Source of the DNA: Methyloceanibacter methanicus
Lineage (GTDB): Bacteria > Pseudomonadota > Alphaproteobacteria > Rhizobiales > Methyloligellaceae
Assembly: GCF_001723285.1 (NCBI RefSeq)
Contig: NZ_LPWG01000010.1
Location: 62,001 to 126,000, forward strand
Reading direction: 5' to 3'
DNA length: 64,000 bases
Shown here: one piece after another, positions 6,238 through 16,688 of the stretch
Layout of the letters: the number at the start of each line of letters is the position of its first letter
Position numbering within the stretch: position 1 is the first letter of the stretch
Program-made: the position numbers and the translations under genes
Notes under the pieces: model-generated
Databases searched by the model: none
Told to the model about the DNA's origin: nothing
Seen by the model: only the letters and a program-made list of their open reading frames with translations

Positions 6238-8049
6238 TCACGCGGCGGCAAGGCGAATGACGAAGCGCGCACCGCCGCTGCGCTTGCCGCTTCCGTCCGG
6301 CTCGCCGTCGCGCGGCGGCCGGTTCTCGGCGTAGAGGCGGCCGCCATGCGCCGCGACGATCTGCCGGGAGATGTTGAGGCCGAGCCCGGAATTCTGGCCG
6401 AAGGTCTCGTGCGGCCGGTCGGTGTAGAAGCGCTCGAAGATGCGCTCCAGATTCTCCGGCGGAATCCCCGATCCCTCGTCCTCGACCGCCACTTCGATCT
6501 GGTCTCCCCGCCGTTGGGCCTTGATGGTCACGCGCCCGCGCGGCGGCGAGAAGGAGATCGCGTTCTCGATCAGGTTCACCATGACCTGGTGCAGCCGGCT
6601 GTCGTGGCCCATCACGCGATAGGGGTACGGGCCGGGCGCCGGCGCGACCTCGAGCGACACTTCCGGCAGGTCGTCGCGATGGATGTCGTTGTAGAGCGAC
6701 ACGGTCGCCCGCAGCAGATCGTCCATGTCGACCTGGCTTGCATCTTCGCGGGCCAGTTCCGCGTCGAGACGGGAGGCATCGGAGATGTCGCTGATCAAGC
6801 GGTCCAGCCGTTTCACGTCGTGCTGGATGATGTCCATCAGGCGCTCGCGCGATTCGGAGTCCTTCACCAACGGCAGGGTCTCGGTGGCGCTTCGCAGCGA
6901 GGTCAGAGGATTCTTCAACTCGTGCGCCACATCGGCCGCGAAGCTCTCGATCGCATCGATCCGGTGATAGAGGGCCGTCGTCATGTCCCGCAACGCGCCG
7001 GACAGATGGCCGATCTCGTCGGATCGGTCCGTGAAGTCCGGAATCTCGGCGCGGGGCCTGACGCTGTGCCGCACGCGTTCCGCGGCCACCGCGAGCCGCT
7101 GCATGGGCCCGGCGATCGTGTTGGCCAAAATGAGCGACAGGACGATGGTCACGGCCGCGGCAAAGATCGACACGCGGAAGATGCTCCAGCGTTCCGCCGC
7201 AACGATCTTGTCGATGTCGCCGCCACGGGTGGACAGGAGCAGCACGCCGAGCACCGCGCGCATCCGCTCCACGGGGATCGCCACCGACACGACAATCTCG
7301 CCCTTGTCGTTCTTGCGGACGATCGGCACCGAGGTGCCCGTCAGCGCGGTCGCGACTTCAGGGTAGGCCTTGCCGTTGAGCGTCCCGATCTCCTTGTAGA
7401 TCGGCAATTCGGTGGGCTGGAACTGATTGGCCACCGCGTTCCAGAATGTCGTCAGGGCGTCGGGCTCCGTGGTCTCGGGCGGCGGCAGATCGTAGCGCAA
7501 GACCTCGCCACGCGAATAGAACGTATCGGAATCGAGGATCAGCGCGCCGTCGCGATCGTAGATCCGCGCCCGGCTGCCGGTCGGCTTCACCAAGGGCCGC
7601 AGGATCGGCGCGGCCCGTTCGGGATCGATGGTGAACCCGAGCGCGGTCGACAACGCATCGCCGGTGGAAAAGCCCGTCTGGTCGAGCTCTTTCTCCAGAA
7701 GCGCTTCCGCATCGACCTCGGACGGGTCGGCGTCGACGCCGGCGGAGGCGGCAATCGCGCGCGCGATGATCTCGCCTTGCGTCTGCAGGCTCTGCACTCG
7801 TGCGTCGATCAAGCCGGCGCGGAACTGATTGAGATAAAGGATGCCCGAGACGAGGATCGCAAGGCCGATGAGGTTCAGCACGACGATCCGGCGCGTGAGG
7901 CTCGAGAAGCCGTGTCGGAACGGCCGGTGCTGCCCGAGCCAGCGCGACAGGCGCTTGAGCCAATAAAGCCCGGCGCGTCCCATGCGCATGGCGCGGGCGC
8001 GCAGCGTCGCGGGGTCCTGCTGCCAGGACCTTTCGGCCTCGGCAGTCAT
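6238..8049 (-). CDS. chvG: Sensor histidine kinase ChvG (ExoS)
   Basis: Membrane sensor of the ChvG/ChvI system, which in Rhizobiales responds to acid and envelope stress and controls exopolysaccharide, motility and host interaction. 603 residues: a first membrane segment at about 53-75 (RIVVLNLIGLAILVSGILY), a periplasmic sensor region to about 280, a second membrane segment (FAAAVTIVLSLILANTIAG), a HAMP domain, the H-box FAADVAHELKNPLTSL, then the ATPase core with N box HQVMVNLIENAISFS, G1 DEGSGIPP and G2 NSGLGLNISRQI. All catalytic motifs are intact. It is transcribed 12 bp after chvI and directly before hprK. Confidence 0.96.
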   Translation of the reverse strand: MTAEAERSWQQDPATLRARAMRMGRAGLYWLKRLSRWLGQHRPFRHGFSSLTRRIVVLNLIGLAILVSGILYLNQFRAGLIDARVQSLQTQGEIIARAIAASAGVDADPSEVDAEALLEKELDQTGFSTGDALSTALGFTIDPERAAPILRPLVKPTGSRARIYDRDGALILDSDTFYSRGEVLRYDLPPPETTEPDALTTFWNAVANQFQPTELPIYKEIGTLNGKAYPEVATALTGTSVPIVRKNDKGEIVVSVAIPVERMRAVLGVLLLSTRGGDIDKIVAAERWSIFRVSIFAAAVTIVLSLILANTIAGPMQRLAVAAERVRHSVRPRAEIPDFTDRSDEIGHLSGALRDMTTALYHRIDAIESFAADVAHELKNPLTSLRSATETLPLVKDSESRERLMDIIQHDVKRLDRLISDISDASRLDAELAREDASQVDMDDLLRATVSLYNDIHRDDLPEVSLEVAPAPGPYPYRVMGHDSRLHQVMVNLIENAISFSPPRGRVTIKAQRRGDQIEVAVEDEGSGIPPENLERIFERFYTDRPHETFGQNSGLGLNISRQIVAAHGGRLYAENRPPRDGEPDGSGKRSGGARFVIRLAAA

Positions 8050-8061
8050 CGGCGCTGCCTG

Positions 8062-8757
8062 TTATTCTTTGAAACGGTAGCCCACACCATAGAGTGTCTC
8101 GATCACATCGAAGCTTTGGTCGACGGCCTTGAATTTCTTCCGCAACCGCTTGATGTGGCTGTCGATCGTACGGTCGTCGACATAGACTTGGTCATCATAG
8201 GCCGCATCCATCAGTGCGTCCCGGCTTTTTACCACACCGGGCCGCTGGGCGAGGGCCTGCAGGATCAGGAACTCGGTCACGGTGAGCGTGACCGGAAGCC
8301 CATCCCAGACGCAGGTATGGCGCTCGGAGTCCATCTTCAGCTTGCCACGCTCCAGGACCTTCGACTTGTCCTCGACCGCCTGGGCCGTATCGCGCGGCTG
8401 CGCGCGCCGCAGCACGGCCTTGACGCGCTCGATCAGCAGCCGCTGCGGAAAAGGTTTGCGGATATAGTCGTCCGCGCCCATCTTGAGGCCGAACAACTCG
8501 TCGATTTCCTCGTCCTTGGAGGTGAGGAAGATCACGGGCATTTCCGTGCGCTGCCGCAGGCGCCGCAGGAGTTCCATGCCGTCCATGCGCGGCATCTTGA
8601 TGTCGAGAATGGCGAGGTCGGGCGGGCTGTCGAACAGGCCGTCCAGCGCACTTGCGCCGTCGTTGTAGGTTTGGGTCTTGTACCCCTCCGCCTCGAGCAC
8701 CATGCGCAAGGAGGTGAGGATGTTTCTGTCGTCGTCGACAAGAGCGATAGTTGGCAT
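8062..8757 (-). CDS. chvI: Response regulator ChvI, OmpR family
   Basis: Partner of ChvG. The 231 residues start at [13 protein letters not shown]; the upstream open frame is not family-like and runs across the divergent promoter. Receiver domain: acidic pair DDD, phospho-acceptor Asp in [17 protein letters not shown], Thr in FLTSKD and Lys in IRKPFPQ. From about residue 130 a winged-helix OmpR DNA-binding domain follows ([50 protein letters not shown]). The 141 bp to the divergent HugZ-like gene hold both promoters. Confidence 0.96.
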   Translation of the reverse strand: MPTIALVDDDRNILTSLRMVLEAEGYKTQTYNDGASALDGLFDSPPDLAILDIKMPRMDGMELLRRLRQRTEMPVIFLTSKDEEIDELFGLKMGADDYIRKPFPQRLLIERVKAVLRRAQPRDTAQAVEDKSKVLERGKLKMDSERHTCVWDGLPVTLTVTEFLILQALAQRPGVVKSRDALMDAAYDDQVYVDDRTIDSHIKRLRKKFKAVDQSFDVIETLYGVGYRFKE

Positions 8758-8898
8758 AGGGGGGCCTTTATTGCGCGCTGTACGCGATCTACTGGGTATT
8801 ATGCTCCTAGGGCTGCGCGAAAACAGTGGCAGCATCGGGGCAGAGCGAGGGGCGCTTGGCGCCCGACCCATCGATACCGGGATGCAACAAAAACCGTT

Positions 8899-9705
8899 AT
8901 GGCGCAAGTAAATAACTCTCCAGAATACCCCGATACGGCGGAGATCGCGGCAGAAGCGCGCAAGCTGATCCGCCAAGCGATCAAAGCCTCGCTTGCAACT
9001 TTGGATACCCCGGACGGCGCGCCCTATGCCTCGCTCATCACCCTGGCCACGGACGCGGGCGGCGCGCCCGTTTTTCTGATCTCGACCCTGGCCCGGCATA
9101 CGCGCAATCTGATGAACGAACCGCGTGCGGCGATCCTGGTGGACGGGACCGGTCAGGGGGCCGCGGAGGGCGGCGATCCGCTACAAGGCGCGCGCCTCAC
9201 GCTGAGCGGCAGGGCCGAAAAGACCGAAGACCCGGCCGTACGCCGCCGCTTCCTGGCACGCCAGGCCGAGGCGTCGTTTTACGCCGATTTTCCGGACTTT
9301 TCCTTCTGGCGGCTCAAGGTCGAGAACGCCCATTTCATCGGCGGCTTCGGACGTATCGTGGATTTGGAGCCCCAGGACCTGTCGATCCCTCTGACAGGCG
9401 CGGAGGCGGTCGTGGAGGCCGAAGAGGGGATTGTGGCGCATATGAACGCCGATCATGCCGACGCCGTTGCGCTCTATGCCCAGAGCCTTGGCGGCGAAAC
9501 GGCGGCCCCGGACGCGCCGCCTCGGCGCGGGACTGGAGCGGGGGCTTGGCGCATGACCGGTCTCGACCCGGAAGGCTGCGACCTCGTGCGCGGAACCGAG
9601 GCCTTGCGGATGACCTTTCCGAGGCGCGTCGAGACGCCTCAGGACGCACGAAAGGCGCTCGTCCGCCTTGTGGACGAGGCCAGGGCCAAGATAGGGTCCA
9701 CCTGA
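8899..9705 (+). CDS. HugZ/HutZ-like flavin-reductase-fold protein (PNPOx-related, DUF2470)
   Basis: 268 residues, ATG at 8899. The N-terminal 150 residues have the split-barrel FMN-binding fold of the pyridoxamine-phosphate-oxidase superfamily ([48 protein letters not shown]). The C-terminal part ([18 protein letters not shown]) is the DUF2470 domain, which carries the heme-contacting His in HugZ/HutZ haem-utilisation proteins. Such proteins bind or degrade haem, but many homologues are annotated only as general flavoproteins, so the substrate is not certain. Transcribed divergently from chvI and in the same direction as pckA. Confidence 0.85.
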   Translation: MAQVNNSPEYPDTAEIAAEARKLIRQAIKASLATLDTPDGAPYASLITLATDAGGAPVFLISTLARHTRNLMNEPRAAILVDGTGQGAAEGGDPLQGARLTLSGRAEKTEDPAVRRRFLARQAEASFYADFPDFSFWRLKVENAHFIGGFGRIVDLEPQDLSIPLTGAEAVVEAEEGIVAHMNADHADAVALYAQSLGGETAAPDAPPRRGTGAGAWRMTGLDPEGCDLVRGTEALRMTFPRRVETPQDARKALVRLVDEARAKIGST

Positions 9706-9732
9706 CGATTGCCGTGGGCCTTACCCCTGGCC

Positions 9733-9752
9733 GGTGCTTTCTCGAAAGCACC
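9733..9752. terminator. Hairpin between the HugZ-like gene and pckA
   Basis: GGTGCTTT (9733-9740) and AAAGCACC (9745-9752) form a perfect 8-bp stem with a CTCG tetraloop, 27 bp after the upstream stop codon. There is no T run, so it may be a factor-assisted terminator or mRNA stabiliser, or an operator for pckA. Confidence 0.45.
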
Positions 9753-9815
9753 CATAATGGGGTATGCTCAACCGATCAAAAAAGTCACGAGTTCAAGATA
9801 TAGGGACGGAAACGC

Positions 9816-11620
9816 ATGAATGTTCAGTCGAAAGTGGCCCCGACCACCAATCCAAAAGTGCTGGAATTCGTCGAGGCGGCGAAAGAGTTGTTCAAGCCCG
9901 AGCAGGTCCAGTGGTGCGACGGCTCCAAGGAGGAGTATCAGGAGCTTCTGAAGGCGATGGTGGACAGCGGCTCCGCCATGTGGCTGAACCCGGAAAAGCG
10001 TCCGAATTCCATTCTCGTCCGCTCCGATCCCAAGGACGTCGCGCGGGTCGAGGACCAGACCTTCATCTGCTCCGAGAAGGAGGAGGACGCGGGCCCGACC
10101 AACAACTGGTCCGATCCCGCCACGATGAAAGAGACCCTGTCGAAGCTCTATGACGGCGCCATGCAGGGCCGCACCATGTATGTGGTGCCCTATTCCATGG
10201 GCCCGGTCGGCTCGCCCATCGCCGGCATCGGCGTGATGGTCACCGATAGCGCCTACGCGGTCGCCAACATGCATATCATGACCCGTGTGGGAGACGCGGT
10301 CTGGAAGGCCCTCGGCGATTCGGACGATTTCGTGCGCGGCATGCACACGGTCGGAGCGCCCTTGACCTCCGAGAAACAGGCCGACGTGCCGTGGCCCTGC
10401 AGCGAGACCAAGTACATCTCGCACTTTCCCGAGACGCGGGAGATCTGGTCCTACGGGTCCGGTTATGGCGGCAACGCCCTGCTCGGCAAGAAGTGCCACG
10501 CCTTGCGCATCGCAAGCGTGAAGGCGCGCGACGAGGGCTGGCTCGCCGAGCATATGCTGATCCTCAAGCTCACCAATCCGGAAGGCCGGGTGAAGTACAT
10601 CGCCGCCGCCTTCCCGAGTGCGTGCGGCAAGACCAACCTTGCCATGCTCAACCCCACGATCCCGGGCTGGAAGGCCGAGACCATCGGCGACGACATTTGC
10701 TGGATGAAATTCGGCGACGACGGACGGCTCTACGCGATCAACCCGGAGACCGGCTTTTTCGGCGTCGCGCCCGGCACGTCCGACAAGTCCAACGTCAACG
10801 CCATGCGCACGCTCGATGCCAACTGCATCTTTTCCAACGTGGCGCTGACGGACGACGGCGATGTCTGGTGGGAGGAAATGTCGAAGGAGCCGCCCGCGCA
10901 TACCACCGATTGGCTGCGCCGGTCCTGGACGCCGGATTCGGAGCGTCCCGCGGCGCATCCGAACTCGCGCTTCACCGCGCCTGCCGGCCAGTGCCCGGTC
11001 ATCGCGCCCGAATGGGAAGACCCGAACGGCGTGCCGATCGATGCGATTTTGTTCGGCGGCCGCCGCGCCTCGGTGGTCCCGCTGGTGATGGAAGCCTCAT
11101 CCTGGCAGCAGGGCACGTTCCTCGGCTCGATCATGGCCTCGGAGAAGACGGCGGCGGCCACGGGCGGGCTCGGCGATCTGCGCCGCGATCCCATGGCGAT
11201 GCTGCCGTTCTGCGGCTACCACATGGGCGACTATTTCGCCCATTGGCTGAAGATCGGCGAAAAGGGCGGCGACAAGATGCCGAAGATCTTCTACGTGAAC
11301 TGGTTCCGCAAAAGCCCTGAAGGCAAGTTTCTCTGGCCGGGCTTTGCCGAGACTCCCGCGTCCTGAAATGGATCTTCGAACGTTGCGACGGCACAGCCGA
11401 GGCCGTGGATACGCCGCTCGGCAAGATACCGACAACGGATGGGCTCGATACCGAGGGCCTGGAGGTCGACGAGGCCGACATGAAGGAACTGCTCCGCGTC
11501 GACTCCGAAGGCTGGAAGGCGGAGATCCCCTCCATCAAGGAGCACTATGCGACCTTCGGCGACAAGTTGCCGGCCGGCCTGAACGAAGAGCTCGGCGAGC
11601 TGGAGAAGCGGCTGAGCTAG
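9816..11620 (+). CDS. pckA: Phosphoenolpyruvate carboxykinase, GTP-dependent type (one frameshift)
   Basis: Makes PEP from oxaloacetate for gluconeogenesis. About 600 residues after repair, the length of GTP-type enzymes. Seen: [18 protein letters not shown], the metal/substrate region [16 protein letters not shown], the P-loop [12 protein letters not shown], which is diagnostic for the GTP family, and the omega-loop region. One base (an A in GAGAACTCC) is missing near 11352; after it the frame continues as [20 protein letters not shown] to the stop at 11620. The frame otherwise ends at 11366. Placement beside chvI-chvG and the PTS genes is typical for pckA of Rhizobiales, but there the gene normally encodes the unrelated ATP-type enzyme. 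Confidence 0.95.
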
Positions 11621-11745
11621 TGCCCCGTCGCATCGGACGAATCGTGATCATGGCCGGGCGCGCGTCCGGCCATGAGTCGATTTGAGGCCCATTTCGGGGC
11701 AGCGCGCCCTTGCTCCGGACGGCAGCGCCCCTTACGGACACCCGC

Positions 11746-13278
11746 ATGAGTAAAGCCCAAAGTGTCGTCGCGGCCGGTCATGCCCTGACCGCCGAGGCCG
11801 CCGCCGAGATACTGGCCGACGGCGGCAATGCCTTCGATGCGGCCATCGCCGGTGTCTGCATGAGTTTCGTCGCCGAAGCGGTGTTCGCCTCCCCGGGCGG
11901 CGGGGGATTCCTCATGGCGCGCGCGGCCGGGGACCGCACCGCGAAACTGTTCGACTTCTTCGTGGAGACGCCCCTCAAGCGCCGGTCCCGGGGCAAGGTG
12001 TCCTTCTTTCCGATCCAGGCCGATTTCGGTCCGGCCACCCAGGAATTCCATATCGGCCTTGGGTCGAGCGCGACGCCGGGCCTGGCCCAAGGCCTGTTCG
12101 CCATGCACGAGGCCTATGGGCGCCTGCCGATGACACGGCTGGTGGAGCCGGCGGTTCGGGCGGCAAAGAAAGGCTTTCCGCTCTCCGACTTCCAGGCCTA
12201 TCTCTTCACCGTGATCGCGCCGATCCTGACCGAAAGCGCCGAAGCGCGGGCGATCTTCGCGCCGGGCGGCACGCTGATGAAGGCGGGCGAGACCTTCCGC
12301 AACGAAGGGCTTGCCGAAACGCTGGCCTGGCTCGCCGAGGACGGCGCGCGGCTCTTCACCGACGGCGATATCGGTCGGGCCATCGCGGCCCAGTCCCGCG
12401 ACCGGGGCGGGCATCTCACGCTGGAGGACTTGAAGGGCTACGCGGTGTGCCTGCGGGACCCGCTTCTGTGGCGGTTCGGCCGCGCCACCGTCGCCCTCAA
12501 CCCGCCGCCGAGTGCGGGCGGCGCACTGATCGCCTACGGCCTTGCCTTTCTCGAAGCCCATGCGCCTTAGGCAAGCCCATCGATGCGGGCGCGCTGGGCG
12601 CGGCCATGATCGCGACCAACGAGATGCGCGGCACCCACGGCGCGCATCTGGGTGCCCGCCTCGCAAGCGGCCTGATGGCGCAAGACATCGCCGCGACCGT
12701 GGCCGCGTCTGCGGCCGCGCCGCCAGCCTATCGCGGCACGACCCATATCAGCGTGATCGCGCGGAGGGCAATGCTGCGCCGTCAGCCTCTCCAACGGCGA
12801 GGGCAACGGCTTCGTCGTGGGCGATCACGGCTTCATGCTGAACAACATGCTGGGCGAGGAGGACGTGGTGGACGAGACGCCGGGACACTTCCGCGAAGGC
12901 GTCCGCATGTCCTCCATGATGGCCCCCACCATCATCGCGGAGGCCGACGGCACCGTCACGGCGCTCGGCACCGGCGGGTCCAACCGCATCCGCACCGCCA
13001 TCCTCCAGGTGGCGGTCAATCTCCTGGCCCATCGCATGGATGTGGAGGCGGCCGTGCTTGCGCCCCGGCTGCACGTGGAACGCTGCGGCACGGTGAGTTT
13101 CGAGCCGGACTTTTCGGGGGAAGAGGAAGCGGCGCTGCGCACGCTTGCCGAAGAAGCCAAGGCCTGGCCCGAGCGCAACCTCTTCTTCGGCGGTGTGCAT
13201 GTGGCGCGCTGGCATCAGAAGGGCGGCGCGCACGGCGCGGGCGATCCCCGCCGCCAAGGCGTCGCGATCGTCGTTTAG
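11746..13278 (+). CDS. Gamma-glutamyltransferase family protein (broken by several indels)
   Basis: Ntn-hydrolase that cleaves or transfers gamma-glutamyl groups of glutathione and related compounds. Starts MSKAQSVVAAGHALTAEAAA. The large subunit (ILADGGNAFDAAIAG, FASPGGGGFLM, LNPPPSAGGALIAYGLAFLE) runs to about 12560. It continues in another frame as GKPIDAGALGAAMIATNEMR up to YRGTTHISVI, which contains the Thr at which the precursor self-cleaves. It then continues in a third frame as VSLSNGEGNGFVVGDHGFML to the stop. Breaks are near 12565, 12758 and 12778, the last two looking like single missing bases. All key motifs are present, so the gene is probably intact in the cell. No signal peptide is visible, unlike periplasmic Ggt. 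Confidence 0.85.
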
Positions 13279-13308
13279 GCTTCGCTCTGGTCCGGTACGG
13301 AGGCAAAG

Positions 13309-14004
13309 ATGAAAACGGCCGTTGCGATCTATCACGTGGCGTTCGAGGACGCGGGCACGCTGCAGCCGGTGCTCGAGGAACGGGGCTACTACGTCACCTA
13401 TCTTCAAGCGGGGCGCGACGATCTGGCGCCTGCGCGCGAGGCCGACCTCGTTCTGGTTCTGGGCGGCCCCATCGGCATCTACGAGCTCGACCGCTACCCC
13501 TTCCTCAAGGACGAGCTGAAGCTCATCGAGGCCGTGATGAACAAGGGCACGCCCGTCATCGGCATCTGCCTCGGCGCGCAGGCGCTTGCCGCGGTGCTGG
13601 CCGCGCGCGTCTATCCGGGCGCGGAAAAGGAGATCGGCTGGAGCGCGCTCCACCTGACGGACGAGGGCAAGGCCTCGCCGTTGGCGGCGCTCGACGGCCT
13701 GCCCGTGCTCCACTGGCATGGCGACATCTTCGACCTGCCGGCCGGCGCCACGCGCCTCGCCGCGACCGACATCACGCCCACGCAGGCCTTTTCGTTCGGA
13801 CCGAACGTCCTGGCGCTTCAGTTCCACGTGGAATTGCCGGCCCGCGACATCGAGCGCTGGCTGATCGGTCATACGGTGGAACTGGCGAACGCGCATATCG
13901 ATCTGGCGCAGATGCGCGCCGACACCGCCCGTTACGCCCCCGCCGTGAATGCGGCCAGCCGCACGCTGGTCGACGCGTGGCTCGACGCGCTGCCGCACGG
14001 TTGA
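13309..14004 (+). CDS. Class I glutamine amidotransferase (GMP-synthase-like domain protein)
   Basis: 231 residues with a complete class I GATase triad: nucleophile Cys in VIGICLGAQALAAVL, His in VLALQFHVELPARDIERW and the following Glu. Also LVLGGPIGIYELDRYPFL. It lacks a synthetase domain, so it is one of the stand-alone GMP-synthase-like amidotransferases whose acceptor is unknown; some such proteins hydrolyse gamma-glutamyl compounds. It begins 30 bp after the gamma-glutamyltransferase gene on the same strand, which makes a shared role in gamma-glutamyl metabolism plausible but unproven. Confidence 0.88.
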   Translation: MKTAVAIYHVAFEDAGTLQPVLEERGYYVTYLQAGRDDLAPAREADLVLVLGGPIGIYELDRYPFLKDELKLIEAVMNKGTPVIGICLGAQALAAVLAARVYPGAEKEIGWSALHLTDEGKASPLAALDGLPVLHWHGDIFDLPAGATRLAATDITPTQAFSFGPNVLALQFHVELPARDIERWLIGHTVELANAHIDLAQMRADTARYAPAVNAASRTLVDAWLDALPHG

Positions 14005-14007
14005 GCG

Positions 14008-15215
14008 TTATTCGCTGCCGCCCTCGACCGGCGTGCCGTAGAGCGTGATGGCAAGCCCGAGCACGGCGAGCGCGGCGTAGGAGATGCATAAGGGCCCGAA
14101 CGGCTTGTTGCGGTGGGCGAAATGCGCGGCGATCCCGGCCTGGATGGCGTAGTACAGCGCGAACGCCCGCGAGGCGTAGGCAATGATCTCGAAAACGTTC
14201 GCGGTCCAAGTCAGGGCGATGCCGAGAACGATGAGCAGAAGATAGCCGGCCCGGCTCGAGACCCTGCCATGCGTCAGCTCTTCGAACAGCCCGCCCGATC
14301 CGCTCGTGTCGGCCACGGCCGCGCTGAACTGCGCGCTGAGCGCCGCCACCACCAGCAGCACGGTGAGGATCGGCGCGACCATGCCCATCATGTCGACCAC
14401 GGCCGTCTCGGAGAAGTGCAGTTCGCTGCGCGCGAACACGAACGTGACCAGGCCGATATAGACCATATAGATCGCCGTCGAGATGACTTGCGCGAGCCGC
14501 ATGGAGGCGATGCGCGTCGTGGCCGAATAGGTCTCGCCCAGATAGCGCGAGGTTTCGAAGCCCTGCACGGTGACGATCAGGCCGAACACCATGCGACGGC
14601 GTTCCAACCGGTCACCTGGGGTGGGTTCAGGACGAGCGCGCCCGAGGCCGCCTTGGTGCCGAAATAGCTGGCGAGGCCGACCAGGAGTCCCGCGATGACC
14701 GCGAGCTTCAGGCCGACGGACACCTGCTCGAGACGTTCGAGCGCGTGGAACCCCCGCGTCCATCCGATCACCAGGATGAACACGAACATCGCGGTGGTGA
14801 GCAGCTTGGCCGAGAACGCCTGATCGACATCGGCAAGACTGACGCCAAAGGCCCCGAACAGGTTCAGGTAGTAGGCGACCGAGATGATGTAGGCGAAGGC
14901 GAGCACCCAGGACGAGACCGCCTCCAGCCGCTCGATCGGCGAGCCGGCGATCCATCCGTCGCGCTCATAGGCGGCAATGTTGAAGCGGATGGCCGAGCCG
15001 AACATGGCGGCCATGGCGCACAGGGCGGCCATGACGAGGAGCCCATAGGCGCCGAAACGGTCGTCGAGGACGGGGCCGAGCACCAGGAAGCCCGAGCCGA
15101 TGATCGAGGCAAGCGGCGTCAGCGTCGCGCGCCACAGCCGGTTGTTGGCCAGTTTCGGCCACGCCATCAACGCGGCGAACGCTGCTGTGGTCAGGAGAAT
15201 GACGGCGCTGAGCAT
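14008..15215 (-). CDS. APC-like multi-pass permease (one frameshift)
   Basis: About 400 residues with 11-12 hydrophobic segments. N-terminal frame: MLSAVILLTTAAFAALMAWP, IIGSGFLVLGPVL (a glycine-rich first helix break as in APC transporters), then several helices to GWNAVA. After one missing base near 14594 it continues in a second frame, MVFGLIVTVQGFETSRYLGE to the end TLYGTPVEGGSE. The FETSRYLGE stretch after an amphipathic helix resembles the region of amino-acid permeases that follows helix 6. Inner-membrane solute transport is likely; the substrate is not recognisable. Confidence 0.65.
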
Positions 15216-15283
15216 CGAGACACCTGATAGCGATTGACTCGTCCGTGTTCGGGTCGATCCACGGTCGCGCGAACGTTCGGCGG

Positions 15284-16545
15284 CTAGCGCTCCGGAACGT
15301 GCCAGTCCGCAGGCGGATCATGGCGGCGCCGAAGCCTGATGGCGAGGCCGACGGCGACACCCACGCCGATGGCGACGGTCAGGTCGGTCATGACGGTCAA
15401 GACCAGCGTGAGGAGCAGCAGGAACCGGTCCGATGGCCGTTCGCTCATATAGCCGCGCCATTTATGCGGTTCGCTCATATACCAAGCGGTCAGGATCAAC
15501 AACGCGGCGAGCGCCGGAAGCGCCAGATGCCCGGCCAAGGGCGCGGCCACCATCATGATCGCGAGCACGGCAAGCGCGTGGATGATGCCGGCAACCGGCG
15601 TGCGCCCGCCCGCCCGGACGTCTTCGCCGTCCGCGCGATGGCGCCCGTGGCCGGCAAGCCGCCGAACAGCGCCGAGCCGACATTGGCGGCGCCTTGTGCG
15701 AGGACCTCGGCGTTGGGGCGGTGCGCGCTGCCGATCATGCGATCGGCCACCATCGCCGACAGGAGGGATTCCACGCCGGCCAGGAAGGCGATGACGATCG
15801 CGCTCGGCAACATTTCGAGGACCTTTTCGAGCGAGAAGGACGGGAGCGCCGGCATCGGCAATTGCTGCGGTAGCGCGCCGTACCGGGACTCGATCGTGTC
15901 GACCGGCAGTCCGGCGAGAAAGATCACGGTCGAGACGATGGCGACGATGATGATCGTGCACGGTGCCCGCGGGATGACGCGCCGCAACAACACGATGGCG
16001 ACCAAGGTCGTGACGCCCGCCAGGAGGGCCACGAGGCTTGCCGTGTCCCGCGCGGCCCACAGCGCCGGAACCTTCTCCAGGAAGTCCGCCGGAAGCTGCG
16101 CCACGTCGATCCCGAAGAAATCCTTCAACTGGCTCGTGGCGATGATGACGGCGATGCCGATGGTGAAACCGTTGATGACGGATTCGGGCACGTATTGGAT
16201 GAGATTTCCGACCCGAAGCACGCCGGCCAGCAGGAGGATCAGGCCGGCCATGAAGGTCGCGAGCACCAGCCCGTCATAGCCATGCTCCGCGATGACGCCG
16301 TAGACCACGACGATGAACGCGCCGGTGGGACCGCCGATCTGGACCCGGCTGCCGCCCAGCAAAGACACGAGCATGCCCGCGACGATGACGGTCACGATCC
16401 CTTGCGCGGGTTCCGCGCCCGAGGCGATGGCGATCGCGATGCTGAGCGGGATCGCCACCAGGGCCACGGTCAAGCCGGCGATCGTGTCCTGGAGGAAGTC
16501 CTCGCGCGTATAGGTTTCGAGGGTGGTGAGGAGCTTGGGCTTCAT
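15284..16545 (-). CDS. SulP family anion transporter without STAS domain (one frameshift)
   Basis: About 420 residues. N-terminal LLTTLETYTREDFLQDTIAG is the usual SulP entry, followed by TVALVAIPLSIAIAIASGAEP (first helix) and the family signature LLGGSRVQIGGPTGAF. The membrane domain proceeds to GLPATGAIARTA, breaks near 15613, and continues in the next frame as GRTPVAGIIHALAVLAIMMV to the final helix and stop at 15284. SulP proteins are inner-membrane transporters or channels for sulfate, bicarbonate or dicarboxylates. The usual C-terminal cytoplasmic STAS domain is absent: the chain ends about 15 residues after the last helix. Substrate not determinable. Confidence 0.85.
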
Positions 16546-16688
16546 ACGCCCGTGTCGCGCAAGCGCCTACGCGGCGTCAATTGCGCGAATTGTCCAGATG
16601 CCGCGAAATGTCCGGATGCCATGGTTTGCCGGGATACCGCGGCACGCAGCGCGCGCCCGGCCCGGCGCGGGCCCCGAGGGGCCCCGTC

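Noticed and set aside
5734-9705. A 1323-codon plus-strand open frame running opposite hprK, chvG and chvI
   Set aside because: Only its last 268 codons (from 8899) encode a recognisable protein. The rest is the Arg/Gly/Ala-rich mirror of intact minus-strand genes, expected in GC-rich DNA.
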